Shown one piece after another: positions 1-8,346 of a stretch of 64,000 nt of DNA (positions are counted from its first letter, which is position 1; every line of letters begins with the position of its first letter). The notes beneath the pieces are model-generated. The model saw nothing but the letters and a program-made list of their open reading frames with translations, was not told the DNA's origin and did not search any database. The stretch is taken from NCBI GenBank assembly GCA_002238925.1, contig MPNH01000002.1, forward strand, positions 157,633-221,632. Direction: 5' to 3'. The DNA is from Spirochaetaceae bacterium bin103 (GTDB taxonomy: Bacteria > Spirochaetota > Spirochaetia > SZUA-6 > Bin103). The translations under genes were made by a program, and so were the position numbers.

Positions 1-1
1 C

Positions 2-193
2 GTAAGCGTAATCATGCACGAGGTACGCCCCGGCTGCGGCAACATCGACTACGCCGCCTACCTGCGCGTCCTGCACGAGTTGCCGCACACCGTGCCGCTG
101 ATGCTCGAGCACCTGCACACCCAGGAGGAGTACGACCTCGGCGTCGACCACATCCGCGCGGTAGCCGCCGCCGAGCAGATTCCGCTCGCCTGA
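2..193 (+). CDS. C-terminal end of sugar phosphate isomerase/epimerase (partial)
   Basis: Open from the window edge to TGA at 191-193 (63 residues visible). The visible end has the look of the last strand and helix of a xylose-isomerase-like TIM barrel: VPLMLEHL supplies the usual C-terminal metal-ligand glutamate, followed by a QEEY...HIR helix. Proteins of this family isomerise or epimerise keto-sugars or inositols in the cytoplasm. The start, the substrate pocket and most metal ligands lie outside the window, so the substrate cannot be named. It faces the ThuA gene tail to tail. Confidence 0.7.
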   Translation, partial: VSVIMHEVRPGCGNIDYAAYLRVLHELPHTVPLMLEHLHTQEEYDLGVDHIRAVAAAEQIPLA

Positions 194-206
194 CCGGCTC
201 GCCCGG

Positions 207-1547
207 CTACTCCGACACCCAGATGTTGGCGTAGCGCACCGGCGCGGCGTCGGCCTGCAGGCGCAACGGGCCGCGGCCCTGCCACTCCGCCGGCAATTCG
301 GTGAAGCCGCGCACCGTGGGCTCGGACACCTCCACGTTGTGGTGGATGCGGGTGCCGTTGAGCCACACCGAGATCTGTCCGCCCTCGCCCTGCGGCGTGT
401 ACTCCACCTCCAACTCCTGCCATACGCCCGGCTGCACCGCCACGTCGACATCGGGCGCCTTGAAGCCGTTCAGCGCTCCGCAGCGGTGCTCGGGCGACTC
501 GGGCGCGGCGCCGCGGATCTCGATCTCGTAGCGCCCGGCAATGAACGCGCCGCCGGTGCCGGCCAGCTTGGCGGGCACCCAGTCGGGTTGCTCGGGGAGC
601 TGAAAGTCGAGGTGCAGCCGGTGCGCGCCGAAGCGCGCCTCGCTGTAGATGTCGCCGTAGCCCGGCGCCGCGGTCAGCACGTTGCCGGCGGCCGGCCAGC
701 GGCCGGCGCTGAACTTCTGCCCGCCGGCGGTACTCTCGGCGCGCCGGTCGAGGCGCATGCCCGGCGGTTGCGCGCCGGGATCCCAGTGCCGCCAGCCGGT
801 CAGCGGGGCGCCGGTGAACAGCACCGTTGCGCTGTGCGGCGGGCGCCGCGGCGGCGGGGGCATTGCCGACTCCACCGGCTGCTCGCCACCGTCGTCGCCG
901 CCCTCGCCGAGGCACCAGGCAATGCCGTTCCGCAACAGCTGCGTGAATGCCGGCACTTCGAAGTGCTCGGCGCTCCCGAGCGAGGTAAAGAACACCCGCG
1001 AACCCGGCGTGTAGCGGTTGACCCACGCCACCGGTTCCGCCGGCAGTTCGCCGGTCTTGCCGAACATCAGCGGCGTGGCGGTATCGTTCAGCGGCACCGC
1101 GTTGTAGGTGCCGCCATAGCCCATCTCGGTGACGCGCGGCAGGTCGCGCACGATCGGGTGCGCGGCGGCGGCAGGATCCACCACCGCGAGCTGGCCCGCC
1201 TGGTTGGGGGCGTGGCTCATGTAGTGGCCGCCGAAGTAATCCGGGCACCAGCCGCTGGCGTTGCTGAACGCGTGGCTCGTGGTGCGCAACCCGACCGCCG
1301 GGCGCCCGGAGGCAAACCAGTCGTGCAGCGTGTGCAGCTGTTCCGGGGTCGGCTCGCGGAACCGAACACAGATCACCAGCAAGTCGGCATCGTCGAGGCC
1401 GGTCAGGTCGAGCGGGTCGGCCTCCACGCCAACGCTCAACACCGCCTCGCAGCCGAGTTCGCCGGCTACCTGCTCCGCAAAGGGTGGGAGGGTACGCTCG
1501 GAGTGGTACTCGTCCTCCCCTACCAGAAAAAAGATCTTCCTGCTCAT
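207..1547 (-). CDS. ThuA-like domain fused to DUF1080 (3-keto-disaccharide hydrolase-like) domain
   Basis: 446 residues. Residues 1 to about 215 form a ThuA-like fold (start MSRKIFFLVGEDEYHSE, then a VICVRF strand and GLRTTSHAF), related to the glutamine-amidotransferase-like ThuA of trehalose use. Residues about 240-446 match the DUF1080/3-keto-glucoside hydrolase jelly roll (LFTGAPLTGWRHW, then ...GRYEIEIRG... and ...WQELEVEYTPQGEGG...). The combination is known in glycan-degrading bacteria, where it is linked to keto-sugar breakdown; the exact substrate is unknown. No signal peptide is visible. ATG overlaps the stop of the upstream thioesterase gene (ATGA), so the two are probably translationally coupled. 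Confidence 0.8.
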   Translation of the reverse strand: MSRKIFFLVGEDEYHSERTLPPFAEQVAGELGCEAVLSVGVEADPLDLTGLDDADLLVICVRFREPTPEQLHTLHDWFASGRPAVGLRTTSHAFSNASGWCPDYFGGHYMSHAPNQAGQLAVVDPAAAAHPIVRDLPRVTEMGYGGTYNAVPLNDTATPLMFGKTGELPAEPVAWVNRYTPGSRVFFTSLGSAEHFEVPAFTQLLRNGIAWCLGEGGDDGGEQPVESAMPPPPRRPPHSATVLFTGAPLTGWRHWDPGAQPPGMRLDRRAESTAGGQKFSAGRWPAAGNVLTAAPGYGDIYSEARFGAHRLHLDFQLPEQPDWVPAKLAGTGGAFIAGRYEIEIRGAAPESPEHRCGALNGFKAPDVDVAVQPGVWQELEVEYTPQGEGGQISVWLNGTRIHHNVEVSEPTVRGFTELPAEWQGRGPLRLQADAAPVRYANIWVSE

Positions 1548-1954
1548 GTGGTTTCGCTCGCTTGTTGCAGCGTGTCCGCGACCTCGGCGACCAATGCCGG
1601 CCGCCCGTTCCGCAAACTCGCCCCGTGGAATACTCCCGTAACTATACGCCTTCGCTCGGGAAGGAGAAAGATGGCCTGGTGAAACAGGAACCGGATGCGC
1701 CCCTTCGGTTCGACCCGCAGCGTTATCTCGAACCGGTCGCCGCTGCGCAGCGGGTAGTGATAGTCCACCTCGGCGCGCACCAGCACGAGGTCGATGCCGC
1801 GGTTGTGCAGGCCAGCGAAATCAATGCCGAGCGAGCGCAGATACTCGTGCCGGGTATGCTCGCAATACTGCTGGTAGACCGCGTTGTTAACGATTTGCTG
1901 CAGGTCGCACTCGTAGTCGCGCACCTTCATCTGCAGGCTGAAGGGGGCATCCAT
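1544..1954 (-). CDS. Acyl-CoA thioesterase, 4HBT hotdog family
   Basis: 136 residues, normal length for a single hotdog domain. The N-terminal motif YECDLQQIVNNAVYQQYCEHTRHEYL is the 4HBT signature in a longer form; Asp17 is the expected catalytic acid, followed by the VNN-x-VY helix. Such enzymes hydrolyse acyl-CoA thioesters in the cytoplasm. The start chosen is the ATG at 1954, which overlaps the stop of the M20 gene by ATGA; a longer reading frame upstream runs antisense-like through the M20 gene and is not credible. Same operon as the M20 gene and the ThuA-DUF1080 gene. Substrate chain length is unknown. Confidence 0.85.
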   Translation of the reverse strand: MDAPFSLQMKVRDYECDLQQIVNNAVYQQYCEHTRHEYLRSLGIDFAGLHNRGIDLVLVRAEVDYHYPLRSGDRFEITLRVEPKGRIRFLFHQAIFLLPERRRIVTGVFHGASLRNGRPALVAEVADTLQQASETT

Positions 1955-3069
1955 CACCGGCAGCAGATTTCGTCGATCATGCGCCCGTAAACGTCCACCG
2001 CACGGTGCAACTCGGGCAGCGGAATGTATTCGTTCTCGGTGTGTGCCTGGGCGATGTCGCCGGGGCCGAGCACCACCAGCTCGACATTGCCCATGAAGGC
2101 GAACGCATCGGTGCCGAATCCCACCGTTTCCGCCCGCTCGGCCCCCGTCGCCTGCCGAGCGGCCTCCACCACTCGGCAGTCGGGCGGTACCCGGAACGCC
2201 TTGCCGGCGTGCCCCTCGCATTGCAGCCCGTGGCGACCGGCCTTCTCCTCGATGATCGCCATCAGGTCGTCGCTGCGATCGCCCGGCATGGGGCGGAAGC
2301 CGACCGTGCATACCGTCTTCGCCGCGGTCACATTGGGGCGGGTTGCGCCGTCGTCGATGGTGACGTTGAGGCAGTTGTGCGGCGGCGTGAACTCGTAATT
2401 CAGAAACGATTCGTCGTGCTGGATCTCCTTGGCCAGCAGGGCGATCTCGGCCAGGAACGGGGCCATCAGGAAGGTGGCATTGATCCCCTTGCCGGTGCTG
2501 CTGTGCGCCGCCCGTCCGTGGGCAGTGACGAAACAGAGCGAGCTCGCCTTGTGGGCGTACACGGGAATCATCCTGGTCGGCTCGGTGATCACGCCAAACT
2601 CCGGGCCGCCCCGGTACAACCGGGAACGCGCGGCCACGTCCACGGCGCCACGCCCGCTCACCTCCTCGTCCGCGGTAACCACCACGTATACCGGACGAGC
2701 GAGCCGCTGCTCCGGCACCGCGGCCGCCGCGGCGATCGCCGCCGCCAGCGGCCCCTTCATGTCGCAGCTGCCAAGCCCGACCAGGCGGTCGCCGTCGACC
2801 CGCGGCGCCCACGGATTGCCCGCCCAACTGTCGCCCGGAACGGTGTCGCTGTGCGAGAACAGTCCGAACCCGCCGGCGCCGGCACCGCGCCGCCCGACCA
2901 GGTTCACCTTCCGGACGCCGTCCGGATCGTCGTACTCCAGCCGCTCCATCTCGAAGCCGGCGCCCTCCAACACCTGCTGCAGCAGGTCGCTCACCGGAGC
3001 GTTGCTGTGCCGGCTCACGGAGTCGATCGCGACGAGCTGCCGTGTCAACTCTACGGCATCAATGTTCAT
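1954..3069 (-). CDS. M20 family deacylase/peptidase (ArgE/acetylornithine deacetylase-like)
   Basis: 371 residues. Zinc-site motifs are all present: FSHSDTVPG (His73, Asp75), GSCDMKGPLAA (bridging Asp103), TADEEVSG (catalytic Glu135, ligand Glu136), ITEPT (Glu163) and a C-terminal AHTENEYI histidine. The layout is that of ArgE, DapE and related amidohydrolases, which remove an acyl group from an amino acid or cleave small peptides. The start is the ATG at 3069, giving MNIDAVELTRQLVAIDSVS, the usual N-terminus; the frame stays open further upstream without family similarity. First gene of a three-gene overlapping set. ArgE function is possible but no arginine genes are nearby, so the substrate stays open. 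Confidence 0.85.
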   Translation of the reverse strand: MNIDAVELTRQLVAIDSVSRHSNAPVSDLLQQVLEGAGFEMERLEYDDPDGVRKVNLVGRRGAGAGGFGLFSHSDTVPGDSWAGNPWAPRVDGDRLVGLGSCDMKGPLAAAIAAAAAVPEQRLARPVYVVVTADEEVSGRGAVDVAARSRLYRGGPEFGVITEPTRMIPVYAHKASSLCFVTAHGRAAHSSTGKGINATFLMAPFLAEIALLAKEIQHDESFLNYEFTPPHNCLNVTIDDGATRPNVTAAKTVCTVGFRPMPGDRSDDLMAIIEEKAGRHGLQCEGHAGKAFRVPPDCRVVEAARQATGAERAETVGFGTDAFAFMGNVELVVLGPGDIAQAHTENEYIPLPELHRAVDVYGRMIDEICCR

Positions 3070-3128
3070 GCTGCCCAATGTGCGGGTACCGGCGCCCGTG
3101 CGGCAACGCTGCCGCGGCAGCGCGCGCG

Positions 3129-3593
3129 CTACCCGACGAACGGAGCGTACTTGCGCCGAACCTTGTCGGTGACCTCCCCGATGTCGTAGCCGGTGGCGTA
3201 CAGCCAGTGCTTGGCACCCTGCTCCGACACGTAGGTGAACTCCTTGGCCAGCGCCCGGCTGGCGCCGCCGGGACCTTCCAGATCGTACAACTCGTTTACG
3301 TAAGCGGCGAACGAACCGCGGTCGGCGGCGATGGCGGCGATGGTACGTGCATTTCTCACTACTGCCGCCAGCTTGGCGCGGTACTTGATAACCCGGTCGT
3401 CGCCGGCGATGCGGTCCACGTCGTCGTCGCTGAAGGCCGCAACCGCATCCACGTCGAAGCCGGCGAACACCGCCCTGAAGCCGGGCCACTTGCCGTCTAC
3501 TACCTGACGGTTGAGGCCGCCCATGAAGATGATGCGCGCCGCGGCTTCCAGATAGCCGGCGTCGGTGTCTGGTTTCGAGGGATGCATGCACAC
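3129..3593 (-). CDS. DNA-3-methyladenine glycosylase I-like protein
   Basis: 154 residues, shorter than the usual 180-190 of Tag. It has the family pattern MGGLNRQVVDGKWPGFRAVF followed by FDVDAVAAFSDDDVDRIAGD and a VIKYRAKLAAVVRNAR helix, typical of Tag-like HhH glycosylases that remove 3-methyladenine from DNA. The zinc ligands of the E. coli enzyme (two Cys, two His at the termini) are not evident: there is a single Cys at position 2 and no C-terminal Cys/His pair. It may therefore be one of the zinc-less short homologues with divergent specificity. Encoded just upstream of the M20 operon on the same strand (59-base gap). Confidence 0.75.
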   Translation of the reverse strand: MCMHPSKPDTDAGYLEAAARIIFMGGLNRQVVDGKWPGFRAVFAGFDVDAVAAFSDDDVDRIAGDDRVIKYRAKLAAVVRNARTIAAIAADRGSFAAYVNELYDLEGPGGASRALAKEFTYVSEQGAKHWLYATGYDIGEVTDKVRRKYAPFVG

Positions 3594-3702
3594 CAGCTTA
3601 CGCTATCGACTGCGTCCCGTCACTCCACGCCGGCGGCGCGGATGCGGCGCGGAGCGGCGCACAACGGCACGCAGAGCGATCACGCAGCCGCAAGGATCGT
3701 CG

Positions 3703-6492
3703 TTACTCCGGGATCTCCGCCACGATGACGGGCCCGCGGCGGATGTGGTCGCCGAGGTACCGTCGATCCTGGGCGGACTGCAATCTCAGCAGCGATTGCG
3801 AAGTGCTCGGCAGCGAGTAGGACTCGGCCTTCGTCAAGTCCACGCGGTAGCCGAGATCCGCCATCGCGGCGATGGTCACCTTGCTGAGCGGCTGGCTCGT
3901 CCGCGAATCCAGGTAGATCGTGCCAATCATGAGTTCGTTGCCGAACACCGCCTCTCGCCAGTGCCCGTCCAGGCCTCCTGGGCCGTAGTCCGCCGTATTG
4001 TTTTCCACCGGCACCTTCCCGCCGCCGCTGTAGGAGGAGCCGCCAACCTCATCGAACGCGGTGCGCGACGCCTGTCCGGCAAAATGAGTGTCCGGCAGCG
4101 TAGTGTCTCCGGGGTTGTTCTCAAGATGATCCAGGGCCGAATTCCTCAGCAGGTGGTGCCACTGGAGAGTCGTGCCATACCCCAGCACGTGCGCCATCTC
4201 GTGCACGGCCACGCGTAGTTGTCCCGCCGCTCCGAGTGTCGGCCAATCGTCGTTGTCAAAGGACGCGTCGCCGATCATCGGCAGGCCGCCGGGCCGCCAC
4301 ACGCAGGGACCCGCGACGGCCAGCGTCCCGAACAACCCGTCCATTCTCTGCAGTCTGATGTCGATGCGCAGATCGTCGACGGTGTCCCCGAACGCGGAAG
4401 GATCGCCATCCTCGCACTCCCAATCCGAGTCCAATACGATGCGCCGGCTCAGGTCGCCGGTGATGATGCTCTCCCAGACGTCGGCGGCAGCACGGAAGAC
4501 GGCCTTCTGCGCAGCCGTCGTATCCGGGTTGAGATAGCGCAACTCGATGTCGAACGACATATCCGATTCATCCCGGTCGAGCAGCCACACGGCGAGTTCG
4601 TAGCGGGTCGCGGATGTGCCCGACACGCGGACGTAGACTTCGGCCGACGCATCTCCTCCGAGATCGACGGACGCCGCGTCGAAACTGTCGTTATTCGTGG
4701 AGGTGTAGCCGCCGCCCTCGATGCGGACGACCGTACTCGCCGGATAGCCGGGATCGCCGACCCGCCCCTCGTCGGTGGCCGTAATCACGTCGAGGCTGGC
4801 CGTCACGGCGACCTTGAAGAAGTCGATATCGGCCGCGGTTTCGAGCCGGCCGGACGTGGGAGAGCCTTGCGTGATGGCGGTCGCGGTGGCGCGCGTGTTG
4901 CCGTGGTCGTCAGTGGGAGCGTCGTCGTCCACGATCAGGCCGGTCGCCGTGTCGTCTCCCAGGACGGCGTTGACGGGATCGAGCAACTGCACCGTGAAGG
5001 TCTCACCAGTGCCTTCATCCAGATCGTCCTGCAGGATCGGTACGACGATGCTCTGCCGCAGCGTCGCGCCGGCGCTGAAGACCAGTTCGCCCTCGGTCTT
5101 CGTGTAGTCCGATGCCGGGTGGGTTTGCGCGGTGCCGTCGTTGGTTTCGTAGAACACGGAGACCGCCTCGGCGCTCGGCCGGTTCAGCGTCACGGTGAAC
5201 AGCATTACTCCGTCCCCCTCGTTGGCACGGCTGTCGGCCACGTCGAGACGGGGCAGACCACCGATGATCGGCTGTCCTGAATCGTCGTTGTCGGTGATGG
5301 TGCCGGTCGCCTCGGCATCGCCGAGTGTCGCGTGCACCGGCGAATACAGCCTGACCGTGAATTCCTCGTCCTCCTCGTCGTCGCGGTCCTCGGAGATGGC
5401 AATCCGGACATCTTGTGCGAGCGGCCCGCCGGGCGTAAACAGTAACCGGCCGTCTTTCTCGGTGTAGTCCGAGCCGGCGGTCGCAGTCACGGCGCCGGTC
5501 CGGTAGAACACCGTCACCTGCCGCCCGCTCGCCGGCGTAAGCAATACCCGGAACGCCATGCTGCCGGCGTCCTCCGCCGCCTCACCGTCCGCGATCGTCA
5601 GCACCGGCAGATCGTCGTCGTCGGTGATGGTGCCGATGGCCGTCGCCCGCCCGAGCGACGCAGCGGAGGCCGGGCTTACCCCGGTCAAGTGCACCGCGAA
5701 GATCTCCTCGTCTTCGTCCAGCCGGTCCTGCAGGGTGGCGACCCGAATCGTCTGCCGCCGCGGCGAACCGCTGCCGAACACCACCGTCCCATTGGTCTCG
5801 GCCGTGTAATCGGCACCGGCCGCCGCGGTTTCGTCCACTGTCTTCCAAGCAACCGTCATGCCGGACTGGGTTCCGGATACCGTCACCACGAAGGCTGCCG
5901 GCTCGCCTTCCCGCGCGGATGCAGGCGCCACCGACACGATCGGCGTGCCCGGCTCCGCGATGTTCACGGTAGCCGGAGTGGTATCCACCTCGACCGTTCC
6001 GGTGGCGGTGGACGCGCGCGTGAGCGCCAGCTCGATCGTTTCCAGAGGCTCCGGTTCGTTGTCGGACAGCGTCGTGATCGTGACCTTGGCCAGGGACACG
6101 CCGGCATCGATCGTGGTCGAACCGTCCGGTACGTGGTAGTCGGCCGCCGCACGCGCGGTCCCGGCGACCACGTAGTCCACGACGATCGGATCCCTGCTCG
6201 ACGCACCGGCGGCGGCCACGGTAAAGGTCGCCGGCTCACCCTCCAACACCGTGCGCGCATCGGCGGTCACCGCCACCCGCGGCGGACCCCGTTCCGGCGT
6301 ACTCGGAGGCGCCGGCGGATCCCCAGCGTCCGGCGCAAGATTGGGCCCGTCGGAAGTTTCCCGCTCACCGCCGTGCGGCGCTGCCGCCGCGCTGCACCCG
6401 CCCACAGTTGCAAGCAGCAGCCCGCCAAGAGCGATGAGCAACAGCGCAATCAACGTCAAGCGACAGCTTCTTGCACGGGTGGCGGGGACCAT
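3703..6492 (-). CDS. Secreted lipoprotein with Calx-beta repeats and leishmanolysin-like (M8) metalloprotease domain
   Basis: 929 residues. An Arg-rich start and hydrophobic segment end in a lipobox (TVGGC), so the protein is probably anchored to a membrane surface. About four Calx-beta repeats fill residues 75-530 (recurring ADYT...G...F..G and EEF.V.L...A.LG.A...G.I.DDD). Residues about 540-650 resemble a pre-peptidase C-terminal domain. The C-terminal third is M8-like: HEMAHVLGYG at 764-773 gives HExxH and the Gly of the extended motif, His844 in GHWREAVFGNELM is the third zinc ligand, and Met877 in IAAMADLGY is the Met-turn. Likely digests extracellular protein, with calcium-binding stalks. 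Monocistronic. Confidence 0.85.
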   Translation of the reverse strand: MVPATRARSCRLTLIALLLIALGGLLLATVGGCSAAAAPHGGERETSDGPNLAPDAGDPPAPPSTPERGPPRVAVTADARTVLEGEPATFTVAAAGASSRDPIVVDYVVAGTARAAADYHVPDGSTTIDAGVSLAKVTITTLSDNEPEPLETIELALTRASTATGTVEVDTTPATVNIAEPGTPIVSVAPASAREGEPAAFVVTVSGTQSGMTVAWKTVDETAAAGADYTAETNGTVVFGSGSPRRQTIRVATLQDRLDEDEEIFAVHLTGVSPASAASLGRATAIGTITDDDDLPVLTIADGEAAEDAGSMAFRVLLTPASGRQVTVFYRTGAVTATAGSDYTEKDGRLLFTPGGPLAQDVRIAISEDRDDEEDEEFTVRLYSPVHATLGDAEATGTITDNDDSGQPIIGGLPRLDVADSRANEGDGVMLFTVTLNRPSAEAVSVFYETNDGTAQTHPASDYTKTEGELVFSAGATLRQSIVVPILQDDLDEGTGETFTVQLLDPVNAVLGDDTATGLIVDDDAPTDDHGNTRATATAITQGSPTSGRLETAADIDFFKVAVTASLDVITATDEGRVGDPGYPASTVVRIEGGGYTSTNNDSFDAASVDLGGDASAEVYVRVSGTSATRYELAVWLLDRDESDMSFDIELRYLNPDTTAAQKAVFRAAADVWESIITGDLSRRIVLDSDWECEDGDPSAFGDTVDDLRIDIRLQRMDGLFGTLAVAGPCVWRPGGLPMIGDASFDNDDWPTLGAAGQLRVAVHEMAHVLGYGTTLQWHHLLRNSALDHLENNPGDTTLPDTHFAGQASRTAFDEVGGSSYSGGGKVPVENNTADYGPGGLDGHWREAVFGNELMIGTIYLDSRTSQPLSKVTIAAMADLGYRVDLTKAESYSLPSTSQSLLRLQSAQDRRYLGDHIRRGPVIVAEIPE

Positions 6493-6633
6493 CCGTTCAT
6501 TTATAGCGCATCACGCTCGGTCAGTCCTCTTGTGGTGTCGACCACGTCGACCATCGCGCGGCCCTGGCGACCCCTGGCTGGCGGGCGGCGCACCCGATCG
6601 GTCGACTTCCGGAGCTTCCGGAGGACCCGGCGG

Positions 6634-6661
6634 TTCCTGAACGCCGGTTACCCGCTATACT
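6634..6661 (+). promoter_or_regulatory. Possible promoter of the sulfatase at 6674
   Basis: TTCCTG (6634-6639) and TATACT (6656-6661) are separated by 16 bases; the ATG of the sulfatase begins 12 bases after the -10 hexamer and there is no Shine-Dalgarno sequence between. The -10 is good (5 of 6 to consensus), the -35 is weak. Confidence 0.35.
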
Positions 6662-6673
6662 GGACCGGCACCG

Positions 6674-8224
6674 ATGGTAGAGAGCAGACCCAACATTGTG
6701 TTCGCGTTCGCAGACGACTGGGGGCGCTATGCGAGCGCCTACCGCCGCATCCAGGGGTCCGGCACCCCTAACGCGGTCATCGACACGCCCCACTTCGACC
6801 GGGTGGCGCGCGAGGGGGCGCTGTTCACCAATGCGTTCGTGCCGGCGCCTTCCTGCACGCCGTGCCGCAGCTCGATCCTCACCGGACGCTACTTCTGGCA
6901 GACCGGGCGCGGCGCGATCCTGCAGGGAGCGGAGTGGGACGAGACGATCCCCTCCTACCCGCTGGCGCTGGAGGAGTCCGGCTACCACATCGGCTACACC
7001 TACAAGGTGTGGTCGCCGGGCACGCCGCGCGATGCCCCGTACGGCGCCGACCGAACGCGCTACGCCCCCGCCGGCACCCGCTACGGCAGCTTTTCCTTCG
7101 TCGCCACCGAGCTGGCGCCGGAGCGCGGCGTGGAAGGCGCCAAGCAGGTGCTGTACGACGAGACGCGCGACAACTTCCAGGCGTTCCTGGACGCGCGCGA
7201 GCCGGGGCAGCCGTTCTGCTACTGGTGGGGGCCGACCAACACCCACCGCAAGTGGCAGCGCGGCTCCGGCAAGCAGCTCTGGGGCCTGGAGCCGGACCAC
7301 CTGAAGGGCCGCCTGCCGGCGTTCCTGCCCGACGTGCACGACGTGCGCGAGGACGTGTGCGACTACCTCGGCGAGTGCCAGGCGGTCGACGCCGGCCTCG
7401 GCGTGCTGCTCGCCAGGCTGGAGGAGGTCGGCGAACTGGACAACACGCTGCTGGTAGTGAGCGGCGACCACGGCATCCCCGGCTTCCCGCGCGGCAAGTG
7501 CAACCTGTACAACCTGGGCTGCGAGGTGGCGCTGGCGGCGCGCTGGCCGGGCCGCGTGCCGGCCGGGCGAACGGTGCACGACTTCGTCAACCTGATGGAC
7601 TTGGCGCCGACCTTCCTGGAGGCGGCGGAGGTGGACCGGCTGCCCGGCATGGCGGGGCACAGCCTGCTGCCGGTGCTCGAGTCGCCCGCCTCCGGCCAAG
7701 TGGACGAGTCCCGCGACCACGTCGTGCTCGGCCGCGAACGCCACGTGGCGCGCGCGCGCGCCGGCAACAAGCCCTACCCGCAGCGCGCCATCCGCACCGA
7801 CCGTTACCTGTACATCCGCAACTTCACGCCGGACCGGTGGCCGATGGGCGACCCGCGCGGCCTGGACGATCCCGCCACCGTGCCGCCCTCCTACGAGGAA
7901 CTGTGCGAGAACACCTGGGTAGCCTACGCCGACATGGACGGCTCCCCATCGAAGGCGTGGATGGTGCACCACCGCGCCGAACCCGAGGTACGCGCGCTAT
8001 TCGAGATGGGCTTCGGCAAGTACCCGGCGGAGGAGCTGTACGACCTGGACCGCGACCCCCACTATCTGGACAACCTCGCCGGCGACCCGGCGTACGCGGA
8101 GGCTCGCGAGCACCTGTCTTCGCGGCTCATGGCGGTGCTGCGGGAGCAGCACGATCCCCGCGTTGCCGAACCGGACTGCCGCTTCGAGCGCTCCCCCTAC
8201 ACCGACCCCCACACCGGCTTCTGA
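6674..8224 (+). CDS. Sulfatase (arylsulfatase family, FGly type)
   Basis: 516 residues. The N-terminal RPNIVFAFADDWG provides two metal-ligand aspartates (14, 15), and SCTPCRSSILTGR carries the C-x-P-x-R motif whose Cys61 is expected to be converted to formylglycine. VVSGDHG supplies the Asp-His calcium-site pair. Hydrolyses sulfate esters, probably of glycans. No signal peptide is apparent, so it would act in the cytoplasm unless the start is misplaced. The second Cys (64) inside the motif is unusual. A maturation enzyme (FGE or anaerobic SME) is not encoded in this window. It precedes the sugar ABC importer by about 120 bases on the same strand, suggesting a shared substrate pathway. Confidence 0.9.
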   Translation: MVESRPNIVFAFADDWGRYASAYRRIQGSGTPNAVIDTPHFDRVAREGALFTNAFVPAPSCTPCRSSILTGRYFWQTGRGAILQGAEWDETIPSYPLALEESGYHIGYTYKVWSPGTPRDAPYGADRTRYAPAGTRYGSFSFVATELAPERGVEGAKQVLYDETRDNFQAFLDAREPGQPFCYWWGPTNTHRKWQRGSGKQLWGLEPDHLKGRLPAFLPDVHDVREDVCDYLGECQAVDAGLGVLLARLEEVGELDNTLLVVSGDHGIPGFPRGKCNLYNLGCEVALAARWPGRVPAGRTVHDFVNLMDLAPTFLEAAEVDRLPGMAGHSLLPVLESPASGQVDESRDHVVLGRERHVARARAGNKPYPQRAIRTDRYLYIRNFTPDRWPMGDPRGLDDPATVPPSYEELCENTWVAYADMDGSPSKAWMVHHRAEPEVRALFEMGFGKYPAEELYDLDRDPHYLDNLAGDPAYAEAREHLSSRLMAVLREQHDPRVAEPDCRFERSPYTDPHTGF

Positions 8225-8346
8225 CGCTCTGACCGCCCGACCGCCCCCGACCGCCCGCGCGACTTGTAAGGACGCGGGGTTTGCTTCAGAATGGCGAGTA
8301 AAGCTGTGAAGCTGCCCTTGTCGGCAGTGGAAAACTGGAGGACCCG

